Assembly: GCA_963775295.1 (NCBI GenBank)
Contig: CAVZIK010000006.1
Span: forward strand, 1,240,001 to 1,304,000
Source: JAMDEO01 sp963775295
Lineage (GTDB): Bacteria > Actinomycetota > Thermoleophilia > RBG-16-64-13
Reading direction: 5' to 3'
Length of the DNA: 64,000 bases
Shown here: piece after piece, positions 25,413-32,917 of the stretch
How positions within the stretch are numbered: position 1 is the stretch's first letter
How the letters are laid out: each line of letters starts with the position of its first letter
Program-made: the position numbers and the translations under genes
The notes under the pieces: model-generated
Databases searched by the model: none
Seen by the model: only the letters and a program-made list of their open reading frames with translations
What the model was told of the DNA's origin: nothing

Positions 25413-26426
25413 TCATCTGGCGAAGCCCAAGCTGACTGCGTTCTTCTCGAACAACTTCTCACGCTCGGACTGGGATAACGGCAGACCCTTTAAGAAGTCC
25501 ATGCAGACCGTCATGTCCTCATAAGGGAAGTCCGTTCCCAGCAGGACCTTGCTATCGCCCAATTCGTCTCGAGTCATAAGGGCGGCGGACACCTGGTAGT
25601 TGCCGCTGGTGGTGGCATACATGTTGTTCTTCAGGTAGTGACTCGGCAAATGTTTGAGATCGGGGGCGAATTCGGGTTGCGACTTCACATGGCCCTGGAT
25701 ATAGGGCCTGTCGACCCTGTCGATCATGAAGGGCAACCCCTCGGCGTAATGGCCGAGAATGATCTTCAGTTTGGGAAAGGCGTCGAACACGCCGCCGATG
25801 ATCAAGCGCATCATGACCATGGACGTTTCCGCGCCGAAGCCGAACGAAGCCCCGGCCAGACCGAGACCGTAGGTGAGAAGTTGCGAGACGATGGGGGCCG
25901 TGGGGTGGATGTAGATGGGAACATCGAGTTCCTCGACCTTCGCCAGAATGGGCCAGTACCTCTTTTCATCGATAAACGAATCTCCGAAATTGGAGTGCGT
26001 GTGCCAGCCTTTGAATCCGAGTTGCTTCACCGCGCGTTCCAACTCCTTGACTGCGGAGTCGACGTCCTTCGGTGCGAGCGTGGCATAGCCGAGGAAACGA
26101 TCCGGGTATCGATCTATCGCCTCGGCGAGTTCGTCGTTCGTCTTCTTCGCGACCTCGGTACCCACGGCCGGCTCGAACGGCTCCGCTCCAGAGGCCGCGA
26201 GTGAAAGAACAGCCACGTCGATCCCGGCCGCGTCCATATACTTGATGCGCAGATCGCCGAGGTCGCGGAGCTTGTCTCCAATAAAGGGGACCCAAGTCTC
26301 GGCCGACCAGTACAACCTGGTCTTCTCGCCCGATCTTTCGACCAGTTTCGGGTAGCCCGAATGGTGGCGAAGGGCGTCAAGCCACGCCTCACTCGCAAAA
26401 TGGTTCTCGGCATCGATGATCTTCAT
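25413..26426 (-). CDS. Amidohydrolase-2 family TIM-barrel hydrolase/decarboxylase
   Basis: 337 residues. IDAENHF at the N-terminus (a variant of the HxH metal motif), GWHTHSNFGDSF, YIHPTAP, ILGHYAEGLPFMIDR and LLGTDFPYED match the ACMSD/gamma-resorcylate decarboxylase branch. These enzymes decarboxylate or hydrate aromatic and related acids using one divalent metal. The first metal His pair is partly replaced (ENH), so metal content is uncertain. AAGGAG precedes the ATG. It is monocistronic, with no pathway partner nearby. Confidence 0.82.
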   Translation of the reverse strand: MKIIDAENHFASEAWLDALRHHSGYPKLVERSGEKTRLYWSAETWVPFIGDKLRDLGDLRIKYMDAAGIDVAVLSLAASGAEPFEPAVGTEVAKKTNDELAEAIDRYPDRFLGYATLAPKDVDSAVKELERAVKQLGFKGWHTHSNFGDSFIDEKRYWPILAKVEELDVPIYIHPTAPIVSQLLTYGLGLAGASFGFGAETSMVMMRLIIGGVFDAFPKLKIILGHYAEGLPFMIDRVDRPYIQGHVKSQPEFAPDLKHLPSHYLKNNMYATTSGNYQVSAALMTRDELGDSKVLLGTDFPYEDMTVCMDFLKGLPLSQSEREKLFEKNAVSLGFAR

Positions 26427-26505
26427 GCCATGCGCTCCTTGCTTGCTCCGATTCTGTGGCGTACAGGATAACCGGCAAGGGCAGGCGGAACTACCCGAAA
26501 TTGCC

Positions 26506-27084
26506 TCACGGACCGTGCGAAGTCAAGGTGTCCCATTGGGAGTGAGGCGCGGTTCCAGATTGTCGGTGCTCATTGATGTACAGGTCCGCCGAACACAAGC
26601 ACGGCGCCTGATGGCACGCGGGACATGGAACATCGCCTGCCCCGGCGTAGAAAGACTCCAAGCGAAACCGCTTTTCGAAGCCGAGGCCTTCGAGCACTCC
26701 GGCGAGAGGGCAGACTCCGGAACCCCCGTAGACCCATGCAAAAGAGACGAGTGCAGACGCGCCGGCCCCTATGCAGTCATTGCCGACGGACTCTACCAGA
26801 AGAGTCGCCAAGCCCTGCCGACGGGCCTGCTGGCGCACGGCGACGAGTCGTATCAGGCCGATAGGCCCGCGAAGGCCCGGCATCTCACTCAGACCATCGG
26901 CCAGGACCGCAACCCCCACACCCATTGGAACGCCGTCGAGCTCAGCAATCCGGCGATATTCGGGAGCCTGGGGTTCGAAACTCCAAAATCCACGGCCCAA
27001 TGTGGCATCGAACAGTTCAGACACGGCGGGCAGGTCGGATGACTCGAGCCGACGGATAACAAACTCGTCCATGCGAATCCGCAC
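26506..27084 (-). CDS. GNAT-family N-acetyltransferase
   Basis: 192 residues. FVIRRLESSDLPAVSELF at the N-terminus and LIRLVAVRQQARRQGLATLL, the acetyl-CoA pyrophosphate loop, define the GNAT fold. A Cys-rich end (CPACHQAPCLC) is unusual and could bind zinc. Starts are GTG 27084 or ATG 27072. The GTG directly follows the stop of the small frame at 27085-27252, which may indicate coupling. The acceptor substrate is unknown. Confidence 0.8.
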   Translation of the reverse strand: MRIRMDEFVIRRLESSDLPAVSELFDATLGRGFWSFEPQAPEYRRIAELDGVPMGVGVAVLADGLSEMPGLRGPIGLIRLVAVRQQARRQGLATLLVESVGNDCIGAGASALVSFAWVYGGSGVCPLAGVLEGLGFEKRFRLESFYAGAGDVPCPACHQAPCLCSADLYINEHRQSGTAPHSQWDTLTSHGP

Positions 27085-27252
27085 TCAACCGGCTGCAGGA
27101 TCGACGGCGTGCCTCGGTGCGGTACCCGTCTGGATAACGGCAGTCGACATTTTCCCGTCGGGAAACAGAACTTTGATCCAGTAGGCCATGATTTCGCAGG
27201 GTAACATCAGGGCGATCTTCGCGTCTTCCGTCTCATATACGATGACCGACAC
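27085..27252 (-). CDS. Possible small protein upstream of the GNAT gene
   Basis: 55 codons from a GTG at 27252 (an ATG at 27189 is an alternative). It starts MSVIVYETEDAKIALM and ends in VDPAAG. The stop codon TGA is immediately followed by the GTG of the GNAT gene. The sequence alternates like beta strands and is rich in ordinary residues, but no family or ribosome binding site was recognised. Confidence 0.35.
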   Translation of the reverse strand: MSVIVYETEDAKIALMLPCEIMAYWIKVLFPDGKMSTAVIQTGTAPRHAVDPAAG

Positions 27253-27313
27253 TCTGGGAGCGCCGATTGATAGCATAGACAATCGACACTATCCCGCTGC
27301 GGATTGGAGGCCG

Positions 27314-28156
27314 ATGACGCCCGGACGCCGAACCAATGCTGAGAGGCTTCGCCAAGGGTTCACGGCGCGCTATGGCGCTTGGGCTTTGGTCGCCGGGGCA
27401 TCCGAAGGCCTCGGCGCCGCTTACGCCCGGGCACTGGCCATCCGTGGGATGAAACTCGTTTTGGTGGCCAGGCGCAAAGCCCTTCTGGACGCGCTTGCCG
27501 ACGACATTCGCGGTCAATTTGGGGTCGAGGTCCGTTGCTGCGAAGGAGATCTCTCGGACGTGAGGTTCCTGGAGAGCCTTCGGGCCGCTTGCGTCGAAAT
27601 CGACCTTGGCCTTGTGGTCTATAACGCCACGCATGCACCGGTCGGCGAGTTCGCGACGGTGGCAGCAGAAGATCTCATGCGTGTTGTCGAGGTCAACGTA
27701 CGTGCCCCGGTTGTGCTGTTGCGCGGGTTACTGCCTATGATGATCGGGCGCGGCCGGGGTGGAGTGGTTCTCATGACGTCTCTTGCAGGCAACCAGGGTG
27801 CACCGAGACTCGCCGCGTACGCCGCGAGCAAAGCGTTCACCAGAGTCCTCGCCGAGAGCTTGTGGCACGAACTCCAGCCCCAGGGGATCGATGTAGTGGC
27901 GTGCTGTGCGGGGGCCGTCCGCACACCCGGCTACGCCATGGCGGCGGGCAAGGATGCACCGGGAACTCTCGAACCGGAGCAAGTCGTCGAGCAGGCTCTC
28001 CGGGCTCTAGGCCGCGGGCCCCTGGTTATCCCGGGCTTGGTCAATCGGGTTGCTAACGCGTTCATGAGCCGGCTTCTTTCCCGCCGCGCAGCCATCGCCA
28101 TCATGGCCGGCTCCACGCGCAGTCTGGCCCTGTCAAACCCAATGAGGGAACGATAA
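27314..28156 (+). CDS. Short-chain dehydrogenase/reductase, ketoacyl/steroid-type
   Basis: 280 residues. YGAWALVAGASEGLGAAYA carries the NAD(P)-binding TGxxxGIG-like motif, and the catalytic Ser and YAASK (Tyr and Lys) follow in MTSLAGNQGAPRLAAYAASKA. The opening FTARYGAWALV resembles the 17-beta-hydroxysteroid dehydrogenase type 12 / 3-ketoacyl reductase group. ATG 27314 has TTGGAGG 4 bases upstream. Its stop overlaps the start of the sterol-reductase-like gene (TAATG), so the two probably act on the same lipid. Confidence 0.88.
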   Translation: MTPGRRTNAERLRQGFTARYGAWALVAGASEGLGAAYARALAIRGMKLVLVARRKALLDALADDIRGQFGVEVRCCEGDLSDVRFLESLRAACVEIDLGLVVYNATHAPVGEFATVAAEDLMRVVEVNVRAPVVLLRGLLPMMIGRGRGGVVLMTSLAGNQGAPRLAAYAASKAFTRVLAESLWHELQPQGIDVVACCAGAVRTPGYAMAAGKDAPGTLEPEQVVEQALRALGRGPLVIPGLVNRVANAFMSRLLSRRAAIAIMAGSTRSLALSNPMRER

Positions 28157-29241
28157 TGAGGGAGATCGTCGCAGGATTCTTCGCCCCTTGGGTCATCTAC
28201 GGGGTTATCCTTGGCCTCCATCTGGCCCTGCCGGCGCGCGAAGTCGCCGGTTATGTGCGCGATCCGTCTACCCACAAGTCCTTGAGATACCGGCTGAACG
28301 GACCACTGGTGCTCCTCGTGTTGGTTGTACTCTGGTTTCTCGTGGGCCGCACCCATCTTCTGGCCTGGGATTGGCTCTATACCCACCGCTGGTCGAGCCT
28401 GGCGGGATCGTGTGTCCTGGGGCTGCTCTTCAGTTTTGCCATGGTCCTGTCCCAGCCGAGCACGGGCCGATCCTTCCTGGCCGACTTTTATTTTGGCCGG
28501 GCGGAGAACCGGCAATTCTTCCACGCGGGAATGGACGCCAAGATGTTTCTGTATCTCATCGGCGCAGTCATGCTCGGTTTGAACATCCTCTCCTTCGCCG
28601 CGCACCACGTCGTGAAATATGGATCCAGCTTCAACCCCGGGGTTTTGCTCTACTCCATCCTCTTTTTCTGGTTCATCACGGAGTACCTGGTGTTCGAACG
28701 GGTGCATCTGTACACCTATGACATCTTCGCCGAGCGAGTGGGGTTCAAGCTCGGTTGGGGATGCTTCACCTTCTACCCGTATTTCTACGCAGTGGGGCTG
28801 TGGGCGACCGCCGATCGGCCCGATCCCGGAAGACCCGCGTGGATTCTCGCCCTGTCGGCGGTCGTCTTTTTCATCGGCTGGACCCTTTCGCGTGGTGCCA
28901 ACATGCAGAAGTACTTCTTTAAGACCGAGCCAAAACGGGCTTTCCTTGGCTTCATGGAACCCATCGCGGTGAGCGACGGCGAGAACGCCCTTCTGGCCAG
29001 CGGATTTTGGGCCGTTTCCCGGCATGTGAACTACCTCGGCGAAATCCTGGAGGCGGTGGGGCTCACTCTGGCTCTCGGCTGGATGGGTTTGTGGATCGTC
29101 TGGTTGTATCCGCTGTACTACGTTGCCTTATTCATCCCGAGAGAGCGGGCGGATGAGCGCCGCTGCGCGGAAAAGTACGGGGAACTGTGGACCGAGTACG
29201 AGCGGCGGGTACCGCGGCGAATCATCCCCTGGGTGTACTGA
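28156..29241 (+). CDS. ERG4/ERG24 sterol-reductase-like membrane protein
   Basis: 361 residues with about nine transmembrane segments. The C-terminal third has the family signatures: SRHVNYLGEIL and the end RRCAEKYGELWTEYERRVPRRIIPWVY-type motif (near residues 333-361), which in sterol C14/C7/C24 reductases binds NADPH. Bacterial members may reduce sterol, carotenoid or other polyprenoid double bonds, or methylate isoprenoid ends. The start overlaps the SDR stop. With the SDR and the B12 radical-SAM gene after it, a membrane-lipid tailoring role is plausible but unproved. Confidence 0.82.
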   Translation: MREIVAGFFAPWVIYGVILGLHLALPAREVAGYVRDPSTHKSLRYRLNGPLVLLVLVVLWFLVGRTHLLAWDWLYTHRWSSLAGSCVLGLLFSFAMVLSQPSTGRSFLADFYFGRAENRQFFHAGMDAKMFLYLIGAVMLGLNILSFAAHHVVKYGSSFNPGVLLYSILFFWFITEYLVFERVHLYTYDIFAERVGFKLGWGCFTFYPYFYAVGLWATADRPDPGRPAWILALSAVVFFIGWTLSRGANMQKYFFKTEPKRAFLGFMEPIAVSDGENALLASGFWAVSRHVNYLGEILEAVGLTLALGWMGLWIVWLYPLYYVALFIPRERADERRCAEKYGELWTEYERRVPRRIIPWVY

Positions 29242-29406
29242 GTCGGCTCGGCGTGTTGGACAAGGTGCTATCCTTTTCTTAGTTCATATCTCAGGGCGGC
29301 AAGAAAGACAGACCTCCGGGGACCGGTCCGGTCATCGCCCGTTAGCGACATAGTAAGCGGAGTCTCCCAGTCGACGCCACGGCAACCAATTGGATCTGGA
29401 GACGGA

Positions 29407-30906
29407 ATGCTTCTATATCTGGTCAACCCGTCCAACCCGCTGGTAAGCATTTCCCTGAATAAGAGTAGCTACTGGAACCGTTTTCGCCTCTGGAAGCCAC
29501 TTGGTCTTCTTGCGCTCGCAGGCCTATCCCCAGCCGATTGGACCATCTCCATCCTCGACGAGAATCTCTCCGCCATCGACTACGACGCCCTTCCTCGTCC
29601 AGACCTCGTCGGCATCACCGCCTTCACTGCTCAAGCGCCCAGGGCCTACGAGATCGCCGGACAGTTCCGCTCGCACGGGGTCCCGGTCGTTATGGGCGGT
29701 ATCCACGCGACCATGTGCCTGGAGGAGGCCAGTCGGTACGTGGACTCCGTGGTAACAGGAGAGGCCGAAGCGGTGTGGGCGAATGTACTCCGCGACGTGC
29801 GCAGTGGTGAACTGAAGCCGAGGTACGAGGGCGGCCGGGCGGAAATGGAACAGATCGTCCCGGCTCGCCACGATCTGCTTCCTGAGGGGTACGCCTTCGG
29901 CTCCATCCAGACTACGCGGGGCTGCTCGCTCAACTGCAACTTCTGCAGCGTCAGCGAGTTCAACGGGGCTCGCTACCGCCAGAGGCCCATCGCCGCCGTG
30001 GTGGAGGAGTTCAAGACGATCCCCGAGGGCCGGGTGCTGATCGTCGACGACAATCTCATCGGCCGCAAGCCGGAGCATATCGAGCGGGCGAAGCAGCTCT
30101 TTCGGGCTCTGGCGGAGGCCGATACCGGAAAATCCTGGATCGGGCAGACGACCATCAATATTGCAGACGACGAGGAGTTGCTGCGACTGGCACAAGAGGC
30201 CGGCTGCGTCGGACTCTTCATCGGATTCGAATCGGTGACACCGGAGGGCCTTCCTGAACTAGGCAGGAAATCAGCCATGCTTTCCGGGCGCGACATCCCG
30301 GCGTCGGTGGAGCGGATCCGACGCCACAACATAATGGTGGTCGGATCGTTCATCATGGGTCTGGAGTCAGATCGTCCCGGCGTAGGCAGGCTGATAGCCG
30401 AGGCCGCGGGTCGCTACGGGGTGGACAACATGAATGTACTCTTCCTAACACCCTTGCCCGGCACGCGCCTATGGAAGCAGTTGGCTGCGGAAGGAAGAAT
30501 CGCCATGAATGACTTCCCGGGGGACTGGCGCTATTACACGCTGAATTATCCGGTCGCCGGTTACAAGCACCTAAGCCGAGATCGGATCGTGCGCGAGATG
30601 AACGAGTGCAACAGCACGTTCTATTCCACCTCGAACATTATGTCTCGGCTTGGCCGCAACCTGCTGAGTGGGCACAACCCTCTCTTCAGCTTGGTCAGCA
30701 ACTTCACCTCGCGTAAGAACTCGAGGCTCTTTGCGGGGGTCTACGAGGATCTATGGCATGCTGGTGCGGGGGGGGATTGTACAGGAGGGCCGGCTGAACT
30801 GCCCGATTTGGATCTGGTCGACGCGTGGGAGATGATCGCCCAGCGCCTCCGCCGGGTTCTCATTGCTCTCAAGCAGCCTGCGGATTGGTTCTTCCGTCAG
30901 TCGTAG
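29407..30906 (+). CDS. B12-binding radical SAM protein
   Basis: 499 residues. An N-terminal cobalamin-binding Rossmann domain (about 1-140; VVMGGIHATMCLEEA, without the DxHxxG motif) is followed by a radical SAM barrel with CSLNCNFC (CxxxCxxC for the 4Fe-4S cluster) near residues 171-178. A C-terminal region of about 150 residues resembles that of hopanoid methylase-type enzymes. Members methylate or rearrange unreactive carbons, often in lipids. GGATCTGGAGA precedes the ATG. It lies 165 bases after the sterol-reductase-like gene, so co-transcription is possible. Confidence 0.85.
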   Translation: MLLYLVNPSNPLVSISLNKSSYWNRFRLWKPLGLLALAGLSPADWTISILDENLSAIDYDALPRPDLVGITAFTAQAPRAYEIAGQFRSHGVPVVMGGIHATMCLEEASRYVDSVVTGEAEAVWANVLRDVRSGELKPRYEGGRAEMEQIVPARHDLLPEGYAFGSIQTTRGCSLNCNFCSVSEFNGARYRQRPIAAVVEEFKTIPEGRVLIVDDNLIGRKPEHIERAKQLFRALAEADTGKSWIGQTTINIADDEELLRLAQEAGCVGLFIGFESVTPEGLPELGRKSAMLSGRDIPASVERIRRHNIMVVGSFIMGLESDRPGVGRLIAEAAGRYGVDNMNVLFLTPLPGTRLWKQLAAEGRIAMNDFPGDWRYYTLNYPVAGYKHLSRDRIVREMNECNSTFYSTSNIMSRLGRNLLSGHNPLFSLVSNFTSRKNSRLFAGVYEDLWHAGAGGDCTGGPAELPDLDLVDAWEMIAQRLRRVLIALKQPADWFFRQS

Positions 30907-31175
30907 ATCTCGGCTATCGGGCCTGCTTTTCTCCTGCCTTGATAGAGGTTCAGGTTGGTCCACTCCACTTGCCAACGTTCCCGATGTCTGTGGGGGCCGT
31001 CGAAGAAGTACGTTCCCCCCTGCGCATCAACGCAGGTTCCCGGGCCGATGCGGTCGGCCTGTTTCTTGGCCAGATCTAGATAGGGATGGCTGCTGATCGC
31101 CTCTCGCTCGCCCTCGAGATCTTCAGGGTCCTTGAGGCGGGACACGACGTAGCGCACTTCCTTCTTGCTTCTCAA
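30897..31175 (-). CDS. Small hypothetical protein with TTG start
   Basis: 92 residues, SKKEVRYVVSRLKDPEDLEG at the start, then YLDLAKKQADRIG and a C-terminal EWTNLNLYQGRRK. It is soluble and charged, with no known family. The TTG at 31175 was chosen because GGGAGA lies 6 bases upstream and the frame above it is out of character. It overlaps the end of the radical SAM gene by 10 bases tail to tail. Confidence 0.65.
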   Translation of the reverse strand: MRSKKEVRYVVSRLKDPEDLEGEREAISSHPYLDLAKKQADRIGPGTCVDAQGGTYFFDGPHRHRERWQVEWTNLNLYQGRRKAGPIAEIYD

Positions 31176-31301
31176 TCGATTTCTCCCTTGTCGGGATCGA
31201 AATAGTGAGGAACGGCGTGTCGAAAAGGCCCGCCGACCAGGACGTGTGTCTAGTGACTCTATCACGGGCGGGCTGGCGGAGTTTGACGCGGGGCCATAAT
31301 G

Positions 31302-31444
31302 CGTGCTACGCGTCATGCTATACTCGCGCCAGCATCCGTTAGGAATCTGCTTCAGGCTCAGCGCCGAGTATCGCAACCTCTTCGCCCAGTCTCCAGTCTT
31401 TCCCTCACGTTTGTGGCAATGTAACTCCATTCCTGGAGGCTGTA
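31302..31444 (+). promoter_or_regulatory. Promoter and conserved 5' leader of RRM copy 2
   Basis: An extended -10 element TGCTATACT lies at 31316-31324. The following roughly 120-base leader matches that of copy 1, most strictly over 31374-31444. The GGAGG of the ribosome binding site ends 5 bases before the GTG, as in copy 1. Confidence 0.65.
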
Positions 31445-31786
31445 GTGAGTTCAGCAAAACTGTACGTGGGCAATCTCAGCTACGAGACGTCCGAAGCCAC
31501 TATCCGGACCGCTTTCGAAGCTCACGGCGAAGTGACCTCGGTCAACCTGATTACCGACCGCGACTCCGGACGTCCCAAGGGCTTCGGCTTCGTGGAAATG
31601 GGATCCCCCGATGAAGCCCAAAAGGCGAAGGCCGCGCTCGACGGCACCCAGCTTGATGGTCGCGCCCTCAAGGTCGACGTTGCCAAGGAACAGGTTCCTC
31701 GCGCGCCTCGTTCGGGCGGCGGCGGCTACGGTGGCGGCGGTGGCTTCGGCGGCGGCGGCGGCAATCGCGGCGGCAATCGCTGGTAA
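31445..31786 (+). CDS. Glycine-rich RRM RNA-binding protein (copy 2)
   Basis: 113 residues with one RRM: RNP2 LYVGNL and RNP1 KGFGFVEM. It differs from the protein at 4154-4465 at only a few positions in the RRM and has a longer Gly/Arg tail ending in RGGNRW. It starts at GTG, with GGAGG upstream. The role is probably RNA chaperone or cold-shock response, as for cyanobacterial Rbp proteins. It is single-gene, with its own terminator. Conservation of both protein and leader indicates a recent duplication or strong shared selection. Confidence 0.9.
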   Translation: MSSAKLYVGNLSYETSEATIRTAFEAHGEVTSVNLITDRDSGRPKGFGFVEMGSPDEAQKAKAALDGTQLDGRALKVDVAKEQVPRAPRSGGGGYGGGGGFGGGGGNRGGNRW

Positions 31787-31810
31787 GAGTCGCCTCGCAA
31801 AGGCACTTAC

Positions 31811-31838
31811 GAATCGCCGGCCTTCTGGCCGGCGATTC
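31811..31838 (+). terminator. Terminator of RRM copy 2
   Basis: A perfect 12-bp stem (31811-31822 with 31827-31838) with a TTCT loop, followed by TATTTCTC. It shares the core CGCCGGCC/GGCCGGCG with the terminator of RRM copy 1. Confidence 0.8.
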
Positions 31839-32027
31839 TATTTCTCGGGCCGGATTGCATCAGGCGCGTCCAGGTTCTTTGCTTGGGGCATCGCTCCAGC
31901 TGGGCCGGCCGCGGAGGCCAACCTCTACGGGTCGACGCGGCGGGATGGGCTTCCGGTTCAAAGGCGCGCGCCGATCTTAAGGGCCTTCGTCGCCCGGCTT
32001 GCCCCGTCATTTGTTAGCTACACCGAA

Positions 32028-32840
32028 CTATGCCCTCCAGCGGGTCGCTGAATAGTCGCCCAGGGCCGTCGCGATCTGAGCGAACACCGATTGATTCGGT
32101 TCCGCAAAGGGTGGGGCATCTGGAAGCAAGGCAACGGTGTCGAACAGCCGGTCGGTGATGTCGCGGGCCGGAGGCAGGTGACTGGAGAGGACAAGACTGG
32201 GAGCCAAAGTGCGAAGGGCGTCAAGTTGCGCTTGATACTTCTCTCTGTCCACGAGGGATACCCACGGAGAATCGGACGTCTCCCATCCGATGATGCCTTG
32301 GGCCAGTTCCTCAGGAGAAAACTCTCCTGCGTCCTTGCCCTCGTGAGGCAGAAACGCTCCGAAGCAGTCCACCGAGAAAAGTGTCCGCGAGGCGGCTTCG
32401 TATAACCCCACGGAAGTGGGATTGTCGAAGAGGATCGGCTTGACAGCCTGCAGGTTGCGCGCGCCGGCCTTGATGTGTTCGCCTGCGGTGAGGGCGTGAA
32501 CTCGGCCGAGAGGCAGCGGCCAGCTCGCGGATAGCCTAAGGGCGGCGAGGGCATGGGTCATCACCTCGGCTTCTGGTGCCATTTCCAACACCTTCCCCAG
32601 ACTACCTGTATGGTCGCCGTCGTCGTGCGTTAGCCAGACCCAACGCAGCTTTCGAGGATCGATGACGGCACCGAGAGCCTCGAGGAATTCATCACTTTCT
32701 CGGGCGAGTCCGGTATCCACCAGCACCGGTTCCACCCCGAGCAAGAGGAAGGCGTTCACCGCGAGCACGCCGACCATGGGAATGGAGATATGGCTGGGAA
32801 GGATGTAGACGTCCTCGGCAACCTGATAGGGATCATTCAT
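32028..32840 (-). CDS. ODP-type MBL-fold protein (possible di-iron oxygen/NO reductase domain)
   Basis: 270 residues. VDTGLARESDEF and THDDGDHTGSLG give the metal motif in the form H-x-D-x-D-H rather than HxHxDH, as in the oxygen-binding diiron (FprA/ODP) branch of the metallo-beta-lactamase fold. SVDCFGAF and SSHLPP supply further ligands. No flavodoxin domain is attached. It may detoxify O2 or NO, or sense them. It is transcribed leftward and is not overlapped by its neighbours. Confidence 0.78.
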   Translation of the reverse strand: MNDPYQVAEDVYILPSHISIPMVGVLAVNAFLLLGVEPVLVDTGLARESDEFLEALGAVIDPRKLRWVWLTHDDGDHTGSLGKVLEMAPEAEVMTHALAALRLSASWPLPLGRVHALTAGEHIKAGARNLQAVKPILFDNPTSVGLYEAASRTLFSVDCFGAFLPHEGKDAGEFSPEELAQGIIGWETSDSPWVSLVDREKYQAQLDALRTLAPSLVLSSHLPPARDITDRLFDTVALLPDAPPFAEPNQSVFAQIATALGDYSATRWRA

Positions 32841-32917
32841 GACTCAACCGCCAGGGACTTGACGTTTGTTTTTGCTCGTTCAATCCCGATCTTCCCTCAG
32901 GCAGTCTCCGAGAAACG

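Noticed and set aside
27931..29025. 364-codon minus-strand frame opposite the SDR and sterol-reductase-like genes
   Set aside because: Highly polar, motif-free shadow of a membrane protein gene.
29242..29406. Possible cobalamin riboswitch before the B12 radical-SAM gene
   Set aside because: Only a GCCACGG-like string was seen; the other conserved blocks of the cobalamin class and their order are missing.
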